A stretch of DNA of 64,000 nucleotides from Parietaria judaica (lineage: Eukaryota; Streptophyta; Magnoliopsida; Rosales; Urticaceae): assembly GCA_954871525.1 (NCBI GenBank), contig OX940863.1, positions 5,866,001 through 5,930,000 of the forward strand, given 5' to 3'. The position numbers and the translations under genes are program-made. Shown here one piece after another: positions 1-12,320 of this stretch. Every line of letters begins with the position of its first letter. Positions within the stretch are counted from its first letter, which is position 1. A model generated the notes under the pieces. That model saw only the letters and a program-made list of their open reading frames with translations, was not told the origin of the DNA and did no database searches.

Positions 1-199
1 ACCCGGATTTTTAAATAAATATTTATAAATATTTAATTTATTTTTATAATGTTTATAAACTTGTTTTTTTACTAAGTATTATATTTATAAACTAACATTA
101 ATACTACATGTATGTGTACAAAGTTTGGATTGGTGTATTTAAGATTAGGTAATATTATGTATTAATGGCTTTATAATTGTTTTTACTTCAAATAAAAAA

Positions 200-400
200 G
201 AAATAAAAATAAAAAAGTGGGTTAAAACCGGGTTCGGGTTTTAAATCCGGGTTTTCAAATAAAAACCGGGTAATTACCCGAACCCAGATTTCAGGGTTTT
301 TCCTTTAAAAATCCAGTTTTGGGTTTTAAAAGTGAAAACCCGGAAATCCGGGTTCGGGTTCCGGGTTAAAAAAAAAATGGGTTTTGGACCCGGTTTCAGC
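200..400. repeat. Degenerate CCGGGTT-rich repeat
   Basis: The stretch is built from imperfect copies of words such as ACCGGGTT, CGGGTTTT and AACCCGG on both strands. Similar patches recur at about 3090-3220, 9960-10080, 10200-10310, 36420-36480 and 60600-60700. This looks like decayed copies of a dispersed repeat family; I cannot assign it. No coding potential is seen. Confidence 0.5.
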
Positions 401-1039
401 CCTACCTAGTTTGTTCAACTAGCTTCGTCATCTAGCTACGTCGACAGAGACCCCCGTCTCCGCAATCAGCTCCCGGCTTGCCAATGCAAACTCAGGTAAG
501 TACGCTCTAACCTTCCACTTTGAACTACGTGATGACCTGATCTCTTTAAAGGCTACGTAGGCAGCCTTTCACGAGGTCCGACATCGAATATTATTATTCT
601 TTATCCTTTTCCTGTTTTCAAGCATATTCAACGACAAGTGTCAGAGAGTTGCGAGAGGGTATTACCTCTCGCCTTCCCTAGACGTATTCTATAAGTGCAG
701 GTTATAGGAACATCTCCTCACCCAGACGCCAATCTTCCCTCACCATCGGAGCTTCGCCAAGACAGGAGTTCGCCTAGACGAGGAGCTTCACCATACGAGG
801 AGTTTCGCCAAGACAAGGAGTTCGCCTAGACGAGGAGCTCGCCAAGGAAGGAAGTTCATCGAGGATCGCCAAGAATAGCCCAGAGGCTCGCCGAAGACGA
901 ATGACTCGCCTCTAGCTTTGACGATCATCAGTCAACCCGCGTTGACTCTGGATTCAATTATCCTCGTGTTCATCGGGTCCAACTCGGAGCCCGAACCGTG
1001 GATCCGACTCTAAGTTAAAGCTATTTTTAGGCATTAACA
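401..1039 (+). mobile_element. LTR-retrotransposon remnant, 3' LTR end at 1039
   Basis: The last 17 bases (1023-1039, ATTTTTAGGCATTAACA) are identical to the terminus of the intact solo LTR at 39262-40059, which lies in the opposite orientation. They end in the TAACA typical of LTRs that begin with TGTTA. Upstream sequence is GC-richer than its surroundings and carries degenerate tandem words (GCCTAGACGAGGAG, TTCGCCAAGACA) between about 745 and 905. I cannot fix the 5' end, and no primer-binding site follows base 1039, so it may be a truncated or diverged solo LTR. Confidence 0.5.
745..905 (+). repeat. Degenerate tandem repeat inside LTR remnant
   Basis: Imperfect units of about 20-27 bp recur, sharing TTCGCC(A/T)AGAC and GAGGAG(C/T)T words. 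There is no open frame of note. The repeat sits inside the LTR-like GC-rich segment. Confidence 0.5.
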
Positions 1040-2593
1040 GATACACTTATAAATTTCCAAGTTCATATCTCTTTTCATTAAATTCGAAACCAAGTTGCAA
1101 TGGAAACCCTACACTCTTCTTCTCTTGTCATTGAATGAGAGAATTAAAGATCCCTCACCCAATCAGTCTGACACGACCCTTCTAATTTTGTCTCGGGACA
1201 AACTATTGCCTCTTCCCATACACAAACACATGCATAAATAAATAAATATATCTATATATATGGCTTTGAGGATCATATAAGAAGGGCTTTAAATGCTCAA
1301 ACGACACACATGTATCACTGAATTCTGATACGTAATATGGTCGCGTAACGTGACTTTCGCCTCTGCAACCGAGTGTTTGCGCCTCCACGGCTTTAGCGCG
1401 CACCACTTGGCAGTTCTCAGTGTATAGATAGATAGACCAAAAATTTGGGAATACAAGATTTGAAAAGTAACGACAAAATTCATTCGAAAGAGATAAAGAT
1501 GAATACGTTTCTATTTATTTCATTAATTCACTTAAATTTTGCTTCTTGTTGCAATTTTTTTAATTATAATATTTAGTAGCAACATATACGTTATAAAATT
1601 TTACTAATGGCATTTTACTAATTTTATTATTTTTATAAAATTTTGTGGGACTTATTTTTTTTTTATCAGTTTTTAAATAATTAAACTCGTTGATGTCTTC
1701 ACCCTATTTTCATAATTTAATACATATCTCACAGGTAAGTAATTGAAAATATTTATCGACCTCCTGTTGTCGGGGTGTGTTTTTTTTTTTTTTTTTCCAG
1801 GACATTAGAGAAAAATCATTATTGGCTTTTTAAAATTTTATAAAAGTTGCTCTAATAATGATGCTGAATTGAAGGAGGTTTTGGATGATTTTAATTAATT
1901 TTACTAATTGCCGGTTATAATCTCTATACTGAATGCGATTCAAAATTGTTATTGGTAAAATTCCGTCACTCGAGTTCAATGTATGGTGTCTTTCGTATTT
2001 CTGAGAATAACTCGATAAAAATAACTTGAGGTTATGAAGATTTTCATTCAACACACTTTGAGAAAAGGAAACACAAGATGTCAAATGCAATGGCTAATGA
2101 AAGTGCGAGAAGAAGGGAAATTTTAATGATAGATTCTAGTTAATTTTTAAATTAAAAAAAAAAATTGTTTAGATTAAAAGAATGAAGAGTACTTTCGTTA
2201 AAGATTTTTATTTGTTAGGTAGTTGTGAAATTCCATGGATTATATTTTAATTAAGTTATTCCTCCGCCATAAGTGAGAACTGACTTCCGTCGTTTTTTTA
2301 TTTTTTGCGTAGGGGATAATATCTTCTCTCCTTTTTTTTTTTTGGTATTTCATAGGAGGGCACTATTGCTACTAAAAAGTAAAATTTGTGGGACAAACTG
2401 CACAATATTTAAAAGTCGGGGGCATCCTTACCAATTACTCCATTTTAATTGAAGAAAGAAAGAAAAAAAAAACGCGTGTATTTAAAGAGTGCGTGGTGAA
2501 GTGTATATGCAATCATAAACAAAGGCAAAGAAGTGTTGGTTCGCTTTTTTGGTCTTGTTTGATTCTTGTTGTGCAAATCAATAGTGAGTGATA
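1040..2593. other. Intergenic, no gene seen; 5' region of CASPL2B
   Basis: AT-rich sequence with short frames that look random and several poly-T runs. No splice-compatible conserved exon, tRNA or transposon terminus was recognised. The last few hundred bases should contain the promoter of the CASP-like gene, but no convincing TATA box stands out. Confidence 0.5.
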
Positions 2594-2835
2594 ATGAGCT
2601 ACTTGGGCGTGGGAGTGAGCCCGGGGAATGTTCCGGTGCATCACAGCACACACTCCAGAGTGGTGGACCGCCGAGTCAGAGTGGCTGAGCTCGTCCTCAG
2701 ATGCGCCGTTTGCGCCTTGAGCCTCGTGGCTTCGGTGCTTGTGGCCACGGACACGCAAGTCAAGAGCATCTTCTCCGTCCAGAAGACGGCCAAGTTCACG
2801 GACATGAAGGCTCTTGTGTACGCTTACTAAAACCC

Positions 2836-2866
<31 letters not shown>

Positions 2867-4754
2867 CTTAGGGCGAAATCGTGACTAAGTATCGGTTTTT
2901 TCTTTCTTTCCATTTATCGGTCCGCTCTTGGTTTTCTCGGGCCTATATTTCGGTTTTGGAAAAGTCTTATTTAAAAAAGCAAGAGTAAAAACCGGAACGA
3001 TTATTTTATTTCTATTTTTCATCTTTTGGTATGGCCTCGTATTTTGGGCTTTCATCGCGGTTGTGGAAAAGTCCTATTTTAAAATAATAAAAAATCGGAC
3101 AAAAACCGTACCGGTCCATATTTCTGAAGTCTCGATCCTGGTTCCTAATTTTGGGCAAAAAGTCTCGGTCTTTGGATTGAAAATGGGCCGGAGCCGGAGT
3201 AAAACCGGGTTTGGGGCTAAACATTTCATCCCTTGTGTATGCAGTTTTTTGGTGGTGGCGAATGGCGTAATTGCTTCTTACTCGTTGCTTCAAGCTTTGC
3301 GTTGTATTGCGAGTATGGCTAAAGGCTATGTGCTCTTCAACAAGCCTTTGGCTTGGCTCATCTTCTCCACTGACCAGGTATTTTTACTTAATTTCATATG
3401 ATTTGTTTTATTCATATGAATTAATAAAACCTTTGAAAAATTTACAATGGGCAAGCTTTAGCTTTAGGAATACTGGAACAGGGATACATATATATATATA
3501 TATATTATTAACACGTGTCGGTTGTCTTTATATTGTCACAAAGTTTTTAGTTGAGACTCGCGAGAAGAAACAATGGACCGTTTAAGCGGGTAGAAATTAT
3601 CAATCAATAGACCATACACGTGGCGATCTCTGGTGTCTCGGACTTAATTTGAAGTTGATATTCATATATATACATTCACTAAACATGTTAGCGTTTGAGT
3701 GCAAATCTCAGAAAAAAGAAGACAAAACAAGACTGAACTGAGTCTTAATAAGGCCTTTAAAGCAATAGAGGTCCTCTCTTATTCAGTCCCTGCATTGCAT
3801 GCACTTCAATGAAGTGAGTGAGTCATAGATTCATAAATTAGAGATTTCACATGCATATACATAAATAAATAATGCGCAAATCACGTATTGTAGTGAATTG
3901 TTTTCGTAGTGTCACCGTGTTTTAAAGTTCAGAAACGACAAAGAACTCGCAAATTTAATTTACAATTATATAGAGAGTGATATGGTATACTAATTAAATT
4001 ATTGTAGGATTTCTAAAAATCGATTTTTTTTAACTGATATATATATATTTTGAATTTCTTCTCAAAATCGGGTTTTGAAGGAGTTTTTGAGGATTATATA
4101 AAGGTTAATGTGAAAATTTTGACGAAAATATGAGTTTTTTTCTACATAAAAAAATTGAAGATAAAATACAATTAATAAAAATCGATATACATTTAGACTC
4201 GCAATTCGATTACACAAAATGCGGGCCTCCGGTCGACCCGCAAGCTTCCTCTGTATTCCGTCCTTAATTTTTTTTATTTTCTTCCACAATGTTCCCTCTC
4301 TATTTGGAGAAATCTTGCATAAAAATCAAAATTCAAGGTACGAGCATAAATGAAAAGTCTAATCATATTTAATACACCAACAATACTGAGAATACACAGT
4401 TCTATCATTAAACAAATGTCAAAATGGTACCACCAATTATATCGATCTATTTATGAATGAAACTATGAAAGTAACTTGATTTAAACATAATTGCTATATT
4501 AGGTGGCGGCCTACGTGGCGGTGGCGGCGGTGGGCGCGGCGGGGCAGTCAGCGGCCTTTGCGAAGCTGGGCGAGCCGGAGTTGCAGTGGATGAAGATATG
4601 CAACATGTACGACAAGTTCTGCAATCAGGTGGGCGAGGGAATCGCGAGCGCTCTGCTGGGCAGCATCGGTGCGGTGGCGCTCTCCGGGGTCTCCGCGTTC
4701 AACCTGTTCCGCCTGTACGGGGGCGCCAAGGCCAAGAGCCTCTCTCGGTGGTAG
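2594..4754 (+). CDS. CASPL2B: CASP-like membrane protein, CASPL2B type
   Basis: Predicted four-helix CASP-like protein (MARVEL-related family; relatives form membrane domains such as the Casparian strip scaffold). Three exons: 2594-2817, 3245-3377, 4503-4754, giving 202 aa, the usual size. The start is the ATG reading [12 protein letters not shown], a hallmark of the CASPL2B subgroup; the GTG two codons earlier is not needed. Joining exon 1 to exon 2 restores the conserved run ALVFLVVANG, and exon 3 carries [11 protein letters not shown] and the cysteine-containing segment [12 protein letters not shown], ending in RLYGGAKAK. The role in a specific tissue cannot be read from sequence. Intron 1 contains CCGG-rich repeat sequence with an accidental open frame; intron 2 is about 1.1 kb. 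Subgroup call rests on remembered family sequences. Confidence 0.93.
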
Positions 4755-6091
4755 TGCTCGGTGTTGATGATGATGAAAAGAAAAACGGTCGTGGCTGTGT
4801 CGTGTTTGTAATTAGAGATGAAAGAAAAAAGAGAGACGGATCTTGAGATTCGTCGAGAATAATACTTAACGAAACGGGTAATATGTTGATTAGGATTGTG
4901 TTTGTGCAAATTCCAAGCCCAGTTTGATCATTCAAATAACACGTGCTTAAGGTTCAAAGATAATATTATAATCACATTTTTCCCACCTTGTATTTTTTTT
5001 GTGATTGAATCTGGAAGCTAATCTCATTATTAAGATGTCGGCTCTTTGATACTCTGTCGTTTACAGGATCCTGCTTTAAAAATTATAAAAAGAAACGATT
5101 CATATTTGTTTTTTTTTTTTTTCTAAGTTCTGACCACCATTTCTTGTGTTTGTGAGTACATACATCTCGTTCTCACAATTTGTTCTCAACGTAGTTTTTC
5201 TTTCAAGTTGATTCCATTATCGTTCTCTATAACCTTTTTTGTGTTGTTGTTCTAGTTAATAGCCACAAAAATTTAAAAATTATAATCAAATTTTAAATAT
5301 TCGCTATTTTATTTCTTTCTAAAATTTTACTTATTTATTATTAAATTCTTCTCAGCACGAGAATTTTTTTTTTTTTTTTTCAGAGAGCACGCGTGCAAAA
5401 TTTAAGAGCACATCAATTTTAATTTTTTTTTTTAAATTGAATTAAAAAATAGAGAAAATTTTAGAAGTAAAAAAATAACAAGTATTAAGAACCAGTACCG
5501 GCTTTGTGCTGCTAAGGCCCATTCTTTTTTTTCTCTTTTTACCTTACATGCAAGGGCCCCCAAAATCTGTCTAAAGGCCCAAATTTAGACATCACCTCGG
5601 GCCTCCTGATCGTCAAGATCGGTCCTGTTAAGAACTTTCGCCCTTAAAAGATTTAAGTTTATCATCTTCTAGTTTATGTGCCTACAAAATCAAAATTTTA
5701 TGCCAACCTTTTCTTTTATCAAGTTGCTTTTTTGTCGTTTGTGTCTAAGGTTGTCGTTTTTCTCCTCAACGCACCGCTAGAAGTCAAAGAGCCTTTGGTC
5801 AAACGTTCTCCACAGTTTCGAAGCTTCTAATTGGCTGAAACTATAATAGCTTTCTAAGCAAAGTCGTACACAAACAATCCTCTCTCCATTTTTTTTTTTT
5901 TTTTTGAAGGAAATCCTCTCTCCTTTCTTCTTCCAGTTTCACCGCCTAATGAAATTCTGACCTAACGAACTCCATGATCGTCATCTTCTTCTCATTTGCT
6001 CCGAATTGAATTCCGTTCGTTTCTCGCTTCGAAACCCTAGGATACTCGAATTCCGAGCCGTTGATTCGCCTTGTAGAGCTCAGAGAAAACG
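4755..6091. other. Intergenic region between CASPL2B and NAR1
   Basis: Contains the 3' UTR of the CASP-like gene and the NAR1 promoter/5' UTR. Several poly-T tracts (5110, 5370, 5888) and AT-rich sequence. No further gene, RNA gene or recognised transposon terminus was found. Confidence 0.5.
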
Positions 6092-8891
6092 ATGTCGGAG
6101 AAATTCTCGCCGATGCTTCGGATTACCGATCTGAACGACTTCATAGCTCCGTCGCAGGCTTGCATCGTCTCTCTCAAGGGGATAAAAGATTCCGCGGCGA
6201 AGCCCGCTGATAAACCTGAGGTGTGGTGTTCTTCACTGGCCATTTCGGCTCTCCGTGGCTTTGGTTTCTTAGCTTTTGTTTGTGTTCAATGACTCGAGAA
6301 CTTTGGTGCTCACTCTCTGCTTATTTTTTTTATTTGCTAATTACGTTTCTGTTTTTCTCTGAAGGTTTCGATTTATAAGGGCCAGTTGGAATCTGAGGCT
6401 CAGAAAGACCGGTTGAAATCCGAGCCTGTGAAAATTTCCTTGAAAGATTGCTTGGCGTGCAGGTAATTCATTAGCAAAGTTCAATTGAAAGTTCTGTCAT
6501 GTTCTTCTGAAGTATTTACACACATATATATAATCTGCCATTGATATGATTTTAACATTCCACAGTGGGTGTGTGACCTCAGCAGAGACAGTCATGCTTG
6601 AAAAGCAAAGCTTGGATGAGTTTCTCTCCAACATTGATAGAGGGAAGGTGGTTATTGTCTCTCTTTCTCCTCAGTCAAGAGCTTCACTTGCAGTTCATTA
6701 TGGTTTTTCTCCGATTCAGGTAAGGGAAAGTTTCGCGGGCTTATGTACGAAAAATCTGAGTCGAAATTCTTCCTATAGAAGCTTGTATTTTGTTTCCAAT
6801 TCGTTTATGTTGGGTGTGTCTCTATTTGCAGGTCTTTAAGAAACTAACAACATTTTTTAAGTCGTTGGGAGTGAGAGCGATATACGACACGAGCTCCAGT
6901 AGGGACTTAACCCTTGTTGAATCTTGTAACGAGTTCATCACGAGATACAAGCAAAGCCAATTGCTTGACGATGAAAAACATAAATCGTCATTGCCCATGA
7001 TTACATCCGCATGTCCAGGTATGTCGGCAATCGAATCAAATCTTCAGAACCTCCATAAAGTTCCTGTTGTTTTTGGACTATCTTTTTTAATATGTTTGCA
7101 AAAGGAGTATGTTGTAGGTCATTCATTATATTTGTGCTTCCAAAATAACCCCTTATTATATGTTGCCCACGTATACATAGGGTGGGTGTGCTATGCTGAA
7201 AAACAGCTCGGTTCGTATATCCTGCCGCATATTTCTTCGGTGAAGTCTCCGCAACAAACAATTGGAGCAATTTTGAAAAAGCACTTATCCAAAAAAATGG
7301 GTCTTAGGTGATTCAATATCTCACTTCTCTATCTTTTCCTCTGTTTACTAAAACTAAATGCTTATTTGAAGTATTATTTGCTTATAAATACCTAATTGGG
7401 GTATGTTGATTGGACAGGCCAGTCGAGATTTACCATGTAACGGTGATGCCCTGTTACGACAAGAAGCTTGAGGCTTCAAGAGATGACTTCATTTTCGAAG
7501 TTGATTCTCAATCCGTAACAGAGGTAGACTCAGTGTTGACATCTGGCGAAGTCCTAGAATTAATGCAGGTTTGGAAGTCTATCCATTTCTTGTTAGCTTT
7601 TTGCGATGTTTTTTTTTTCCTCTGAAAGATTTTAATATAGTTCTTTTTGTGGGTCGCTTGCAGGTAAAAGGCGTCGACTTTACAACCTTGGAAGAATCAC
7701 CACTTGACAGCATGTAAGATTAGTACTAATTCTGGTTGGCTATAATTCTGCCCTTTATGTTTTGTTACATATTGATACGATGATCTACCTGTAGGTTGAC
7801 AAACGTTACGCAAGCAGGAGATCTCTATGGAGTCTCTGGAAGCTCCGGTGGTTATGCAGAAACGATATTCCGACATGCTTCTAAGGAGCTATTTGGGAAG
7901 AAAATTGAAGGTCCTCTTGAATATAAAAGGATTAGAAATCCTGATTTCCAAGAAGTTACTTTGGAAGTAAGCCAAGCTCCTTCTTAGGCCTTAGCACATG
8001 CATAAATTAGAGGGGGGTATTTTTGTCGAAGAGCCACAATCACCGAGTCGCGTGACCAATTTATGAACGTGATGCTCGCTTAATAAATAGCAGAAACACC
8101 TAACCAATATACAAAAACACCTAAAACTACGACAAGATTATATAATCTTAATAAATTTTCATATGACCAAGCAAACAACTTGCCTTGAACCTCATAAAAT
8201 TGTGAAATTGAATATTTCATATTAGTTAGTATCTTATAAATTAGAGGCTAGTTATCATTAAGTTCAATTTCAGTTCGATTTGGTGAGCTTGTGGCCTAAA
8301 AAGTGCTCACCCAACTTGATTTCTGTTCTCTCTTTTCTTAAATGCAGGCAGATGGAAAAACCCTTTTGAAATTTGCACTCTGTTATGGTTTCCGGAACCT
8401 GCAAAACGTAGTCCGGAAGATCAAATCTGGAAAATGCGAGTACCAATTTTTTGAGATTATGGCATGTCCCTCAGGTATTCTTGCTCTTTGCCTGCGAGAT
8501 GGCTCAACATTAACGTCTTTGTCCTCGAATCTAATTTTGACTCGATAACACAAGGATGCTTGAACGGTGGCGGTCAAATCAAGCCGAAACAAGGGCAATC
8601 TGGGAAGGAACTGATTCAATCATTGGAAACTGCTTACATGGAAAATGTAAAGTATAAACTCGACATCTCATTGTACCACGTGTGAACCGTTTTTAACTTT
8701 TTATAATATTCTGATTCACCGCGTTCACGGATTTTCAGGTCGTGGTAGCCGATCCTTTCAAAAACCCAATCGTTAAAAGTTTGTACGAGGAGTGGCTTGA
8801 GCAACCCGGTTCGGAGGAAGCCAAGGAACACATGCACACAGAATATCATGCTGTGGCGAAAAGCATCACTTCTCAACTGTACAATTGGTAG
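6092..8891 (+). CDS. NAR1: Cytosolic Fe-S assembly factor NAR1 (GOLLUM/NARFL)
   Basis: Iron-only-hydrogenase-like protein of the cytosolic iron-sulphur assembly (CIA) pathway, linking the scaffold to the targeting complex. Eleven exons: 6092-6220, 6365-6462, 6566-6719, 6832-7018, 7181-7307, 7418-7568, 7664-7713, 7795-7966, 8348-8474, 8555-8646, 8739-8891; all phases agree and give 479 aa, as expected for plants. The four cysteines of the N-terminal cluster are C24, C72, C75 and C78 (motif DCLACSGC); those of the hydrogenase-like site are C188, C244, C396 and C400 (ACPG, MPCYDK, MACPSGC). The protein ends in a tryptophan (LYNW), matching the C-terminal aromatic known to help dock on the CIA targeting complex. 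Nothing is missing. Eukaryotic NAR1 is not a hydrogenase despite the family name. Confidence 0.97.
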
Positions 8892-9585
8892 ACAAGAAAC
8901 TTTAATCACAAGCGACACAGTACTTCATGCTCCATGGAGTCCAATTTTGATATGTTTATCTACTTTTAATATCCAGCTCATATTTTTAACATTGTATATA
9001 TATGTGAACCTCATTTAGAAAGGATAAAACAAAGCAAGCAAAGAGGTAGCTACATTTTTTTAGTTTTTTTTTTTTTAATTGTTGTTGAGTTAGGTTTATG
9101 TTTAATTAGAAATAAAAAAAAAAAAAGTGTTAAAAAGGTCCAAAGAAAATTATTTCTATGAATATTTTCAGTTTTTCAATATTGGTGCGAAGAACGACAT
9201 TAAAAATGGAAAAAGATAAAAGTGCGGCAATACAAAGCGAAATAAGTAAGATGATAATAAACATCCAACGACAAATATATAAAAAACGACATCAAACCAT
9301 CTCTCTTTTTTTTTTTTTTTAATAACGAAAATGATTAATATTAAATATTTAACAGCTGAGTGGCACGATCGAACGGTGAAGTTTTGCCTCTCAAATATGT
9401 ATTTCTATTTCTGAAAGCCGATTTACTTGCCCTGACCACTTTTTTTTTTCTTTCTAAATATATTTTTTTTTATTTAATATTTTCCTCTATAAATCAACAT
9501 CTTTACCTATTGACGGGTCGTTCTTCTTCTTGATATACAATTCAACGAAACGATTTCGGTCATCGGAACACAAGTTGACGCAAAA
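8892..9585. other. Short intergenic region
   Basis: Holds the NAR1 3' UTR and the upstream region of the SERP gene. AT-rich with poly-A and poly-T tracts near 9115 and 9310. No other gene seen. Confidence 0.5.
9488..9494 (+). promoter_or_regulatory. Putative TATA box of SERP gene
   Basis: TATAAAT lies about 95 bp upstream of the start codon at 9586, a normal distance for a plant core promoter with a short 5' UTR. Confidence 0.4.
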
Positions 9586-10387
9586 ATGGTAATTGATTCT
9601 TCCATCCATAGTATTTGGTTAACTGATCTCTGAGTAAAAGTTGTCTTCTTTCGAAAATATCCACCATTAAAGATTCAAGCTTTATTCGTTAGTTCTTGGA
9701 AATTGGAATCATGTATAATAAACAAGAGAATGTTGAATTGAGAGACGACCTCGAAGCGCGTATCTGAGAAGAAAGTGGCCAAGTTTGAGAAGAACATAAC
9801 GAAGAGAGGATCGGTGCCTGAGAGCTCCTCCAAGAAAGGATACGATTACCCTGTTGGCCCAATCCTCCTTGGCTTCTTCGTTTTTGTCGTCATCGGATCT
9901 TGTACGTTTTCCCTAACTTAGTCATATTTGTTGTTTGTTGACACAAGGCACAGAAGAATATTGTACCCAAAACCCGGAACCCGCGGCTGGGTGATTCAGG
10001 TTTTGGAATATGAAATCCGCATCTGGTTTTAAATTGTGATATCAGAAATGCGGGTTTTAAATCGGATCCGGGTTTTAGAAGGGGGAAAAAATACTACAAA
10101 CATCTAGTTCAATAATCAAAATCCTCAAATTGAATTACAAACCTAATTATATCGGGTTTGAGGTACTGCCTATCTCAGTTTAGGTTCTTTAATTCTTTTG
10201 CTCACAAACCCGGGGCCAAGAACTGGTTTCAAACCAAGTCCAGTTTTCGGAATATGAATTAACCGACATTTTTTTTTCTTCTTCTTCAGACCCGTTTTTT
10301 CCCCGAAATTTATGTGGCCAAAAAAAAAAAAGAAAGGAAGTTATAACCTGATGGCTTTTTTTGTGTGCCTTTGCAGCCTTGTTTTAA
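9586..10387 (+). CDS. RAMP4/SERP-type ER membrane protein, C-terminal tail frameshifted
   Basis: Homologue of ribosome-associated membrane protein 4 / stress-associated ER protein, a small tail-anchored protein next to the Sec61 translocon. Exon 1 holds only the ATG (9586-9588), exon 2 is 9745-9901, and exon 3 starts at 9377+1000, that is 10377. The product begins MTTSKRVSEKKVAKFEKN, contains KKGYDYPVGPIL and one hydrophobic helix. With the best splice sites the frame stops at 10385-10387 after GSSLF, giving 56 aa against about 68 in the family. The conserved tail RTATSGGMA is still encoded at 10391-10419 but in another frame, as though about 4 bases were lost between them. The membrane anchor is complete, so the short form could still insert. 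It could also be a pseudogene or a sequence error. Confidence 0.85.
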
Positions 10388-10805
10388 TTAGAACAGCCAC
10401 AAGCGGAGGGATGGCTTGACGAACCTGTGACATCAAGATCCTGAAGCGATGGATATTATAGGCTAAAAGCTAAACTTAGTTAAGAACGACCATGTTTGAT
10501 TAGAGACATCAAACTTTTGTTACTTTGTCTATAAATAAAATGTTTTTTTGTCTGCTAGTCTCGTATTAATTTCATCCCTGGAAGATTATACATCTAACTT
10601 TCATAATTGAATATCGAAGAACTCTTAAATAACTTATTTATGCTTTGGCAATGCTTAATGTACAATAGTACAACAGCAAATAACTTGAAGATATCCAAGT
10701 TTAACATTTGCAGAAGATGATTTGCAAAAATTATGAGCACAATCACGCCCGATAAGACCCGACAAACGGAACATGATAATGACAGAGCAAAATTTGACAA
10801 ACGAT
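10388..10805. other. Convergent 3' region
   Basis: Lies between the SERP gene (+) and the coiled-coil gene (-), and holds both 3' UTRs. It includes the out-of-frame remnant of the SERP tail up to 10419. No other gene seen. Confidence 0.5.
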
Positions 10806-12320
10806 TCAGTTACGTTTATGTTGCATTTGTTTGTTGTATCTGAATTTCGATTCGTCCGATCGCCGCGATGGCCGTGATACCGCGCTTCCCGATTTGCCGC
10901 TCTGGCAATAATCTGAACTTTTGGATAGTTTCCGGTCGAAAGGACTGAATCCGTACTCTGGTTTCTCTTCCGATAAGCTTTCGTTTCGGGGAGAATTATA
11001 CCCCATCCCCTCGAACTCCTGCAATAAAACGACACTTTCTCAGTAAAAATCAAGACTTGTGCCTTACATTGGACAAAGTAAACAAGGGCTTTTCATCTTG
11101 TACCTTGGATCTTGATTTAGCATAATATGGAGTCAAACAAGGATTCAAATCTTTGAGCAACATGTCATCTGGACTACAGGGGCTATTCGGATCGCCCAAG
11201 CTGAGCTCCTGAATTATTCGACAGAAATCGTTTTTAGCATAGACAAACCCGAAGCTTTCGTGGCCAAATATAGAAGCTTACCGAAGAGCTAGATTCATCG
11301 TTGTAGCTATATCTCGGCGTCTTGGGAGAGCTGCTCTGATGGTGGAAAGCTTTCCTTGCTGAATACTTTTCGGCCTTCACCTGCGAAACATCAACGAACA
11401 TCGCAATCAATGGCGATACGAGACACGGAACGAACTGAACCGGCACTGGGGATCTTAATGGAAATTGTTGCTGAAGATTGTTAGCGTACCTCGGCGATAT
11501 CTTCGGCTAGGCATTGGAGCTGGCCTGTGAGGGAGGTTACCTGCCTTTGCAGCGTCGGGATCAGCTGTTTGGCTTGCTTGAGCTCCGTGCCCTGCTTCTC
11601 GAGCACGTCTTGAAGCTGCGAATTTGGAACGTCCGGGAACAGAACCGCGCTCTTCAACGCTTTGATCTCTTCCCTTTGCTTCAGGCACAGGTCTTTCAGC
11701 TTCTCCACCTTCATTCAACGAGCTTCAATTAGACAATTACACTAAATCAACAATGGCAGAAGAGAGAGAGTACTGACTTCGGTGTTCTTGTCTTCGAGCA
11801 TCGATTTCAGCTCCGAGATTTCGGTTTCCTGATCCTTTGTCAAGCTCAACAGCTCTCTCTCGCTCCTCAGAACCATCGCGAGAGTCCTCGTGTTCGCTTT
11901 CACCTCCGTCAACGCCTTAACATCCTTCTTCTCCTTCTCCGACGACGCAGCTCCTTTACCGAAAAGCTTCCGGTGCAGAGCCCCGAAGTTGGAGCCCTTC
12001 CTCGCCGTCTGCTTCAGATCCTCGGCGATCAGGTCCGACGGAATCACCAGACACGCTCGGCCGTCCGGCTTCGCCCTGGAAGAAGTGTGCGTCCGCTTCT
12101 CCATGAACTTCTTCACCATGGAGGAGAAGTTCTGGTCGCACGGCTTGGCCTTGTGCTTGGAGGAGAGGTCGGAGGGCTTGGACTTCACGAGCGCGCGCGA
12201 GGAGGAGGTGGACTTGGGCTTGAGCTCGGCGGAGGAGGAAGGGTCGGAGAAGTGCGAGGATGTGGAGGATCGCGAATCGTAGGAGCTGTAGCGCGTCGAA
12301 GGCTTCGCCATTGACGCCAT
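10806..12320 (-). CDS. Plant-specific coiled-coil protein, function unknown
   Basis: Five exons on the minus strand: 12320-11778, 11708-11490, 11380-11282, 11208-11104, 11018-10806; phases all zero, 392 aa. The start is the ATG of MASMAKPSTRYSS, preceded by CAACA; an in-frame upstream ATG (12419) would add a hydrophobic leader and is judged 5' UTR. The N-terminal third is Ser/Lys-rich and basic. From about residue 130 to 255 it is heptad-rich and charged (LTKDQETEISELKSMLED, LKQREEIKALKSAV), predicting a coiled coil. The C-terminal part is rich in Ser/Pro (SSSPKTPRYSYNDESSS, LNPCLTPYYAKS) and low complexity, typical of phosphorylated cytoskeletal or nuclear scaffold proteins. I recognise a conserved plant family but not a characterised member, so I assign no function. 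Confidence 0.88.

Noticed and set aside
2928..3401. 157-codon plus-strand frame in CASPL2B intron 1
   Set aside because: Only its last 44 codons are real, as exon 2; the rest is intronic repeat sequence. The conserved protein is obtained by splicing.
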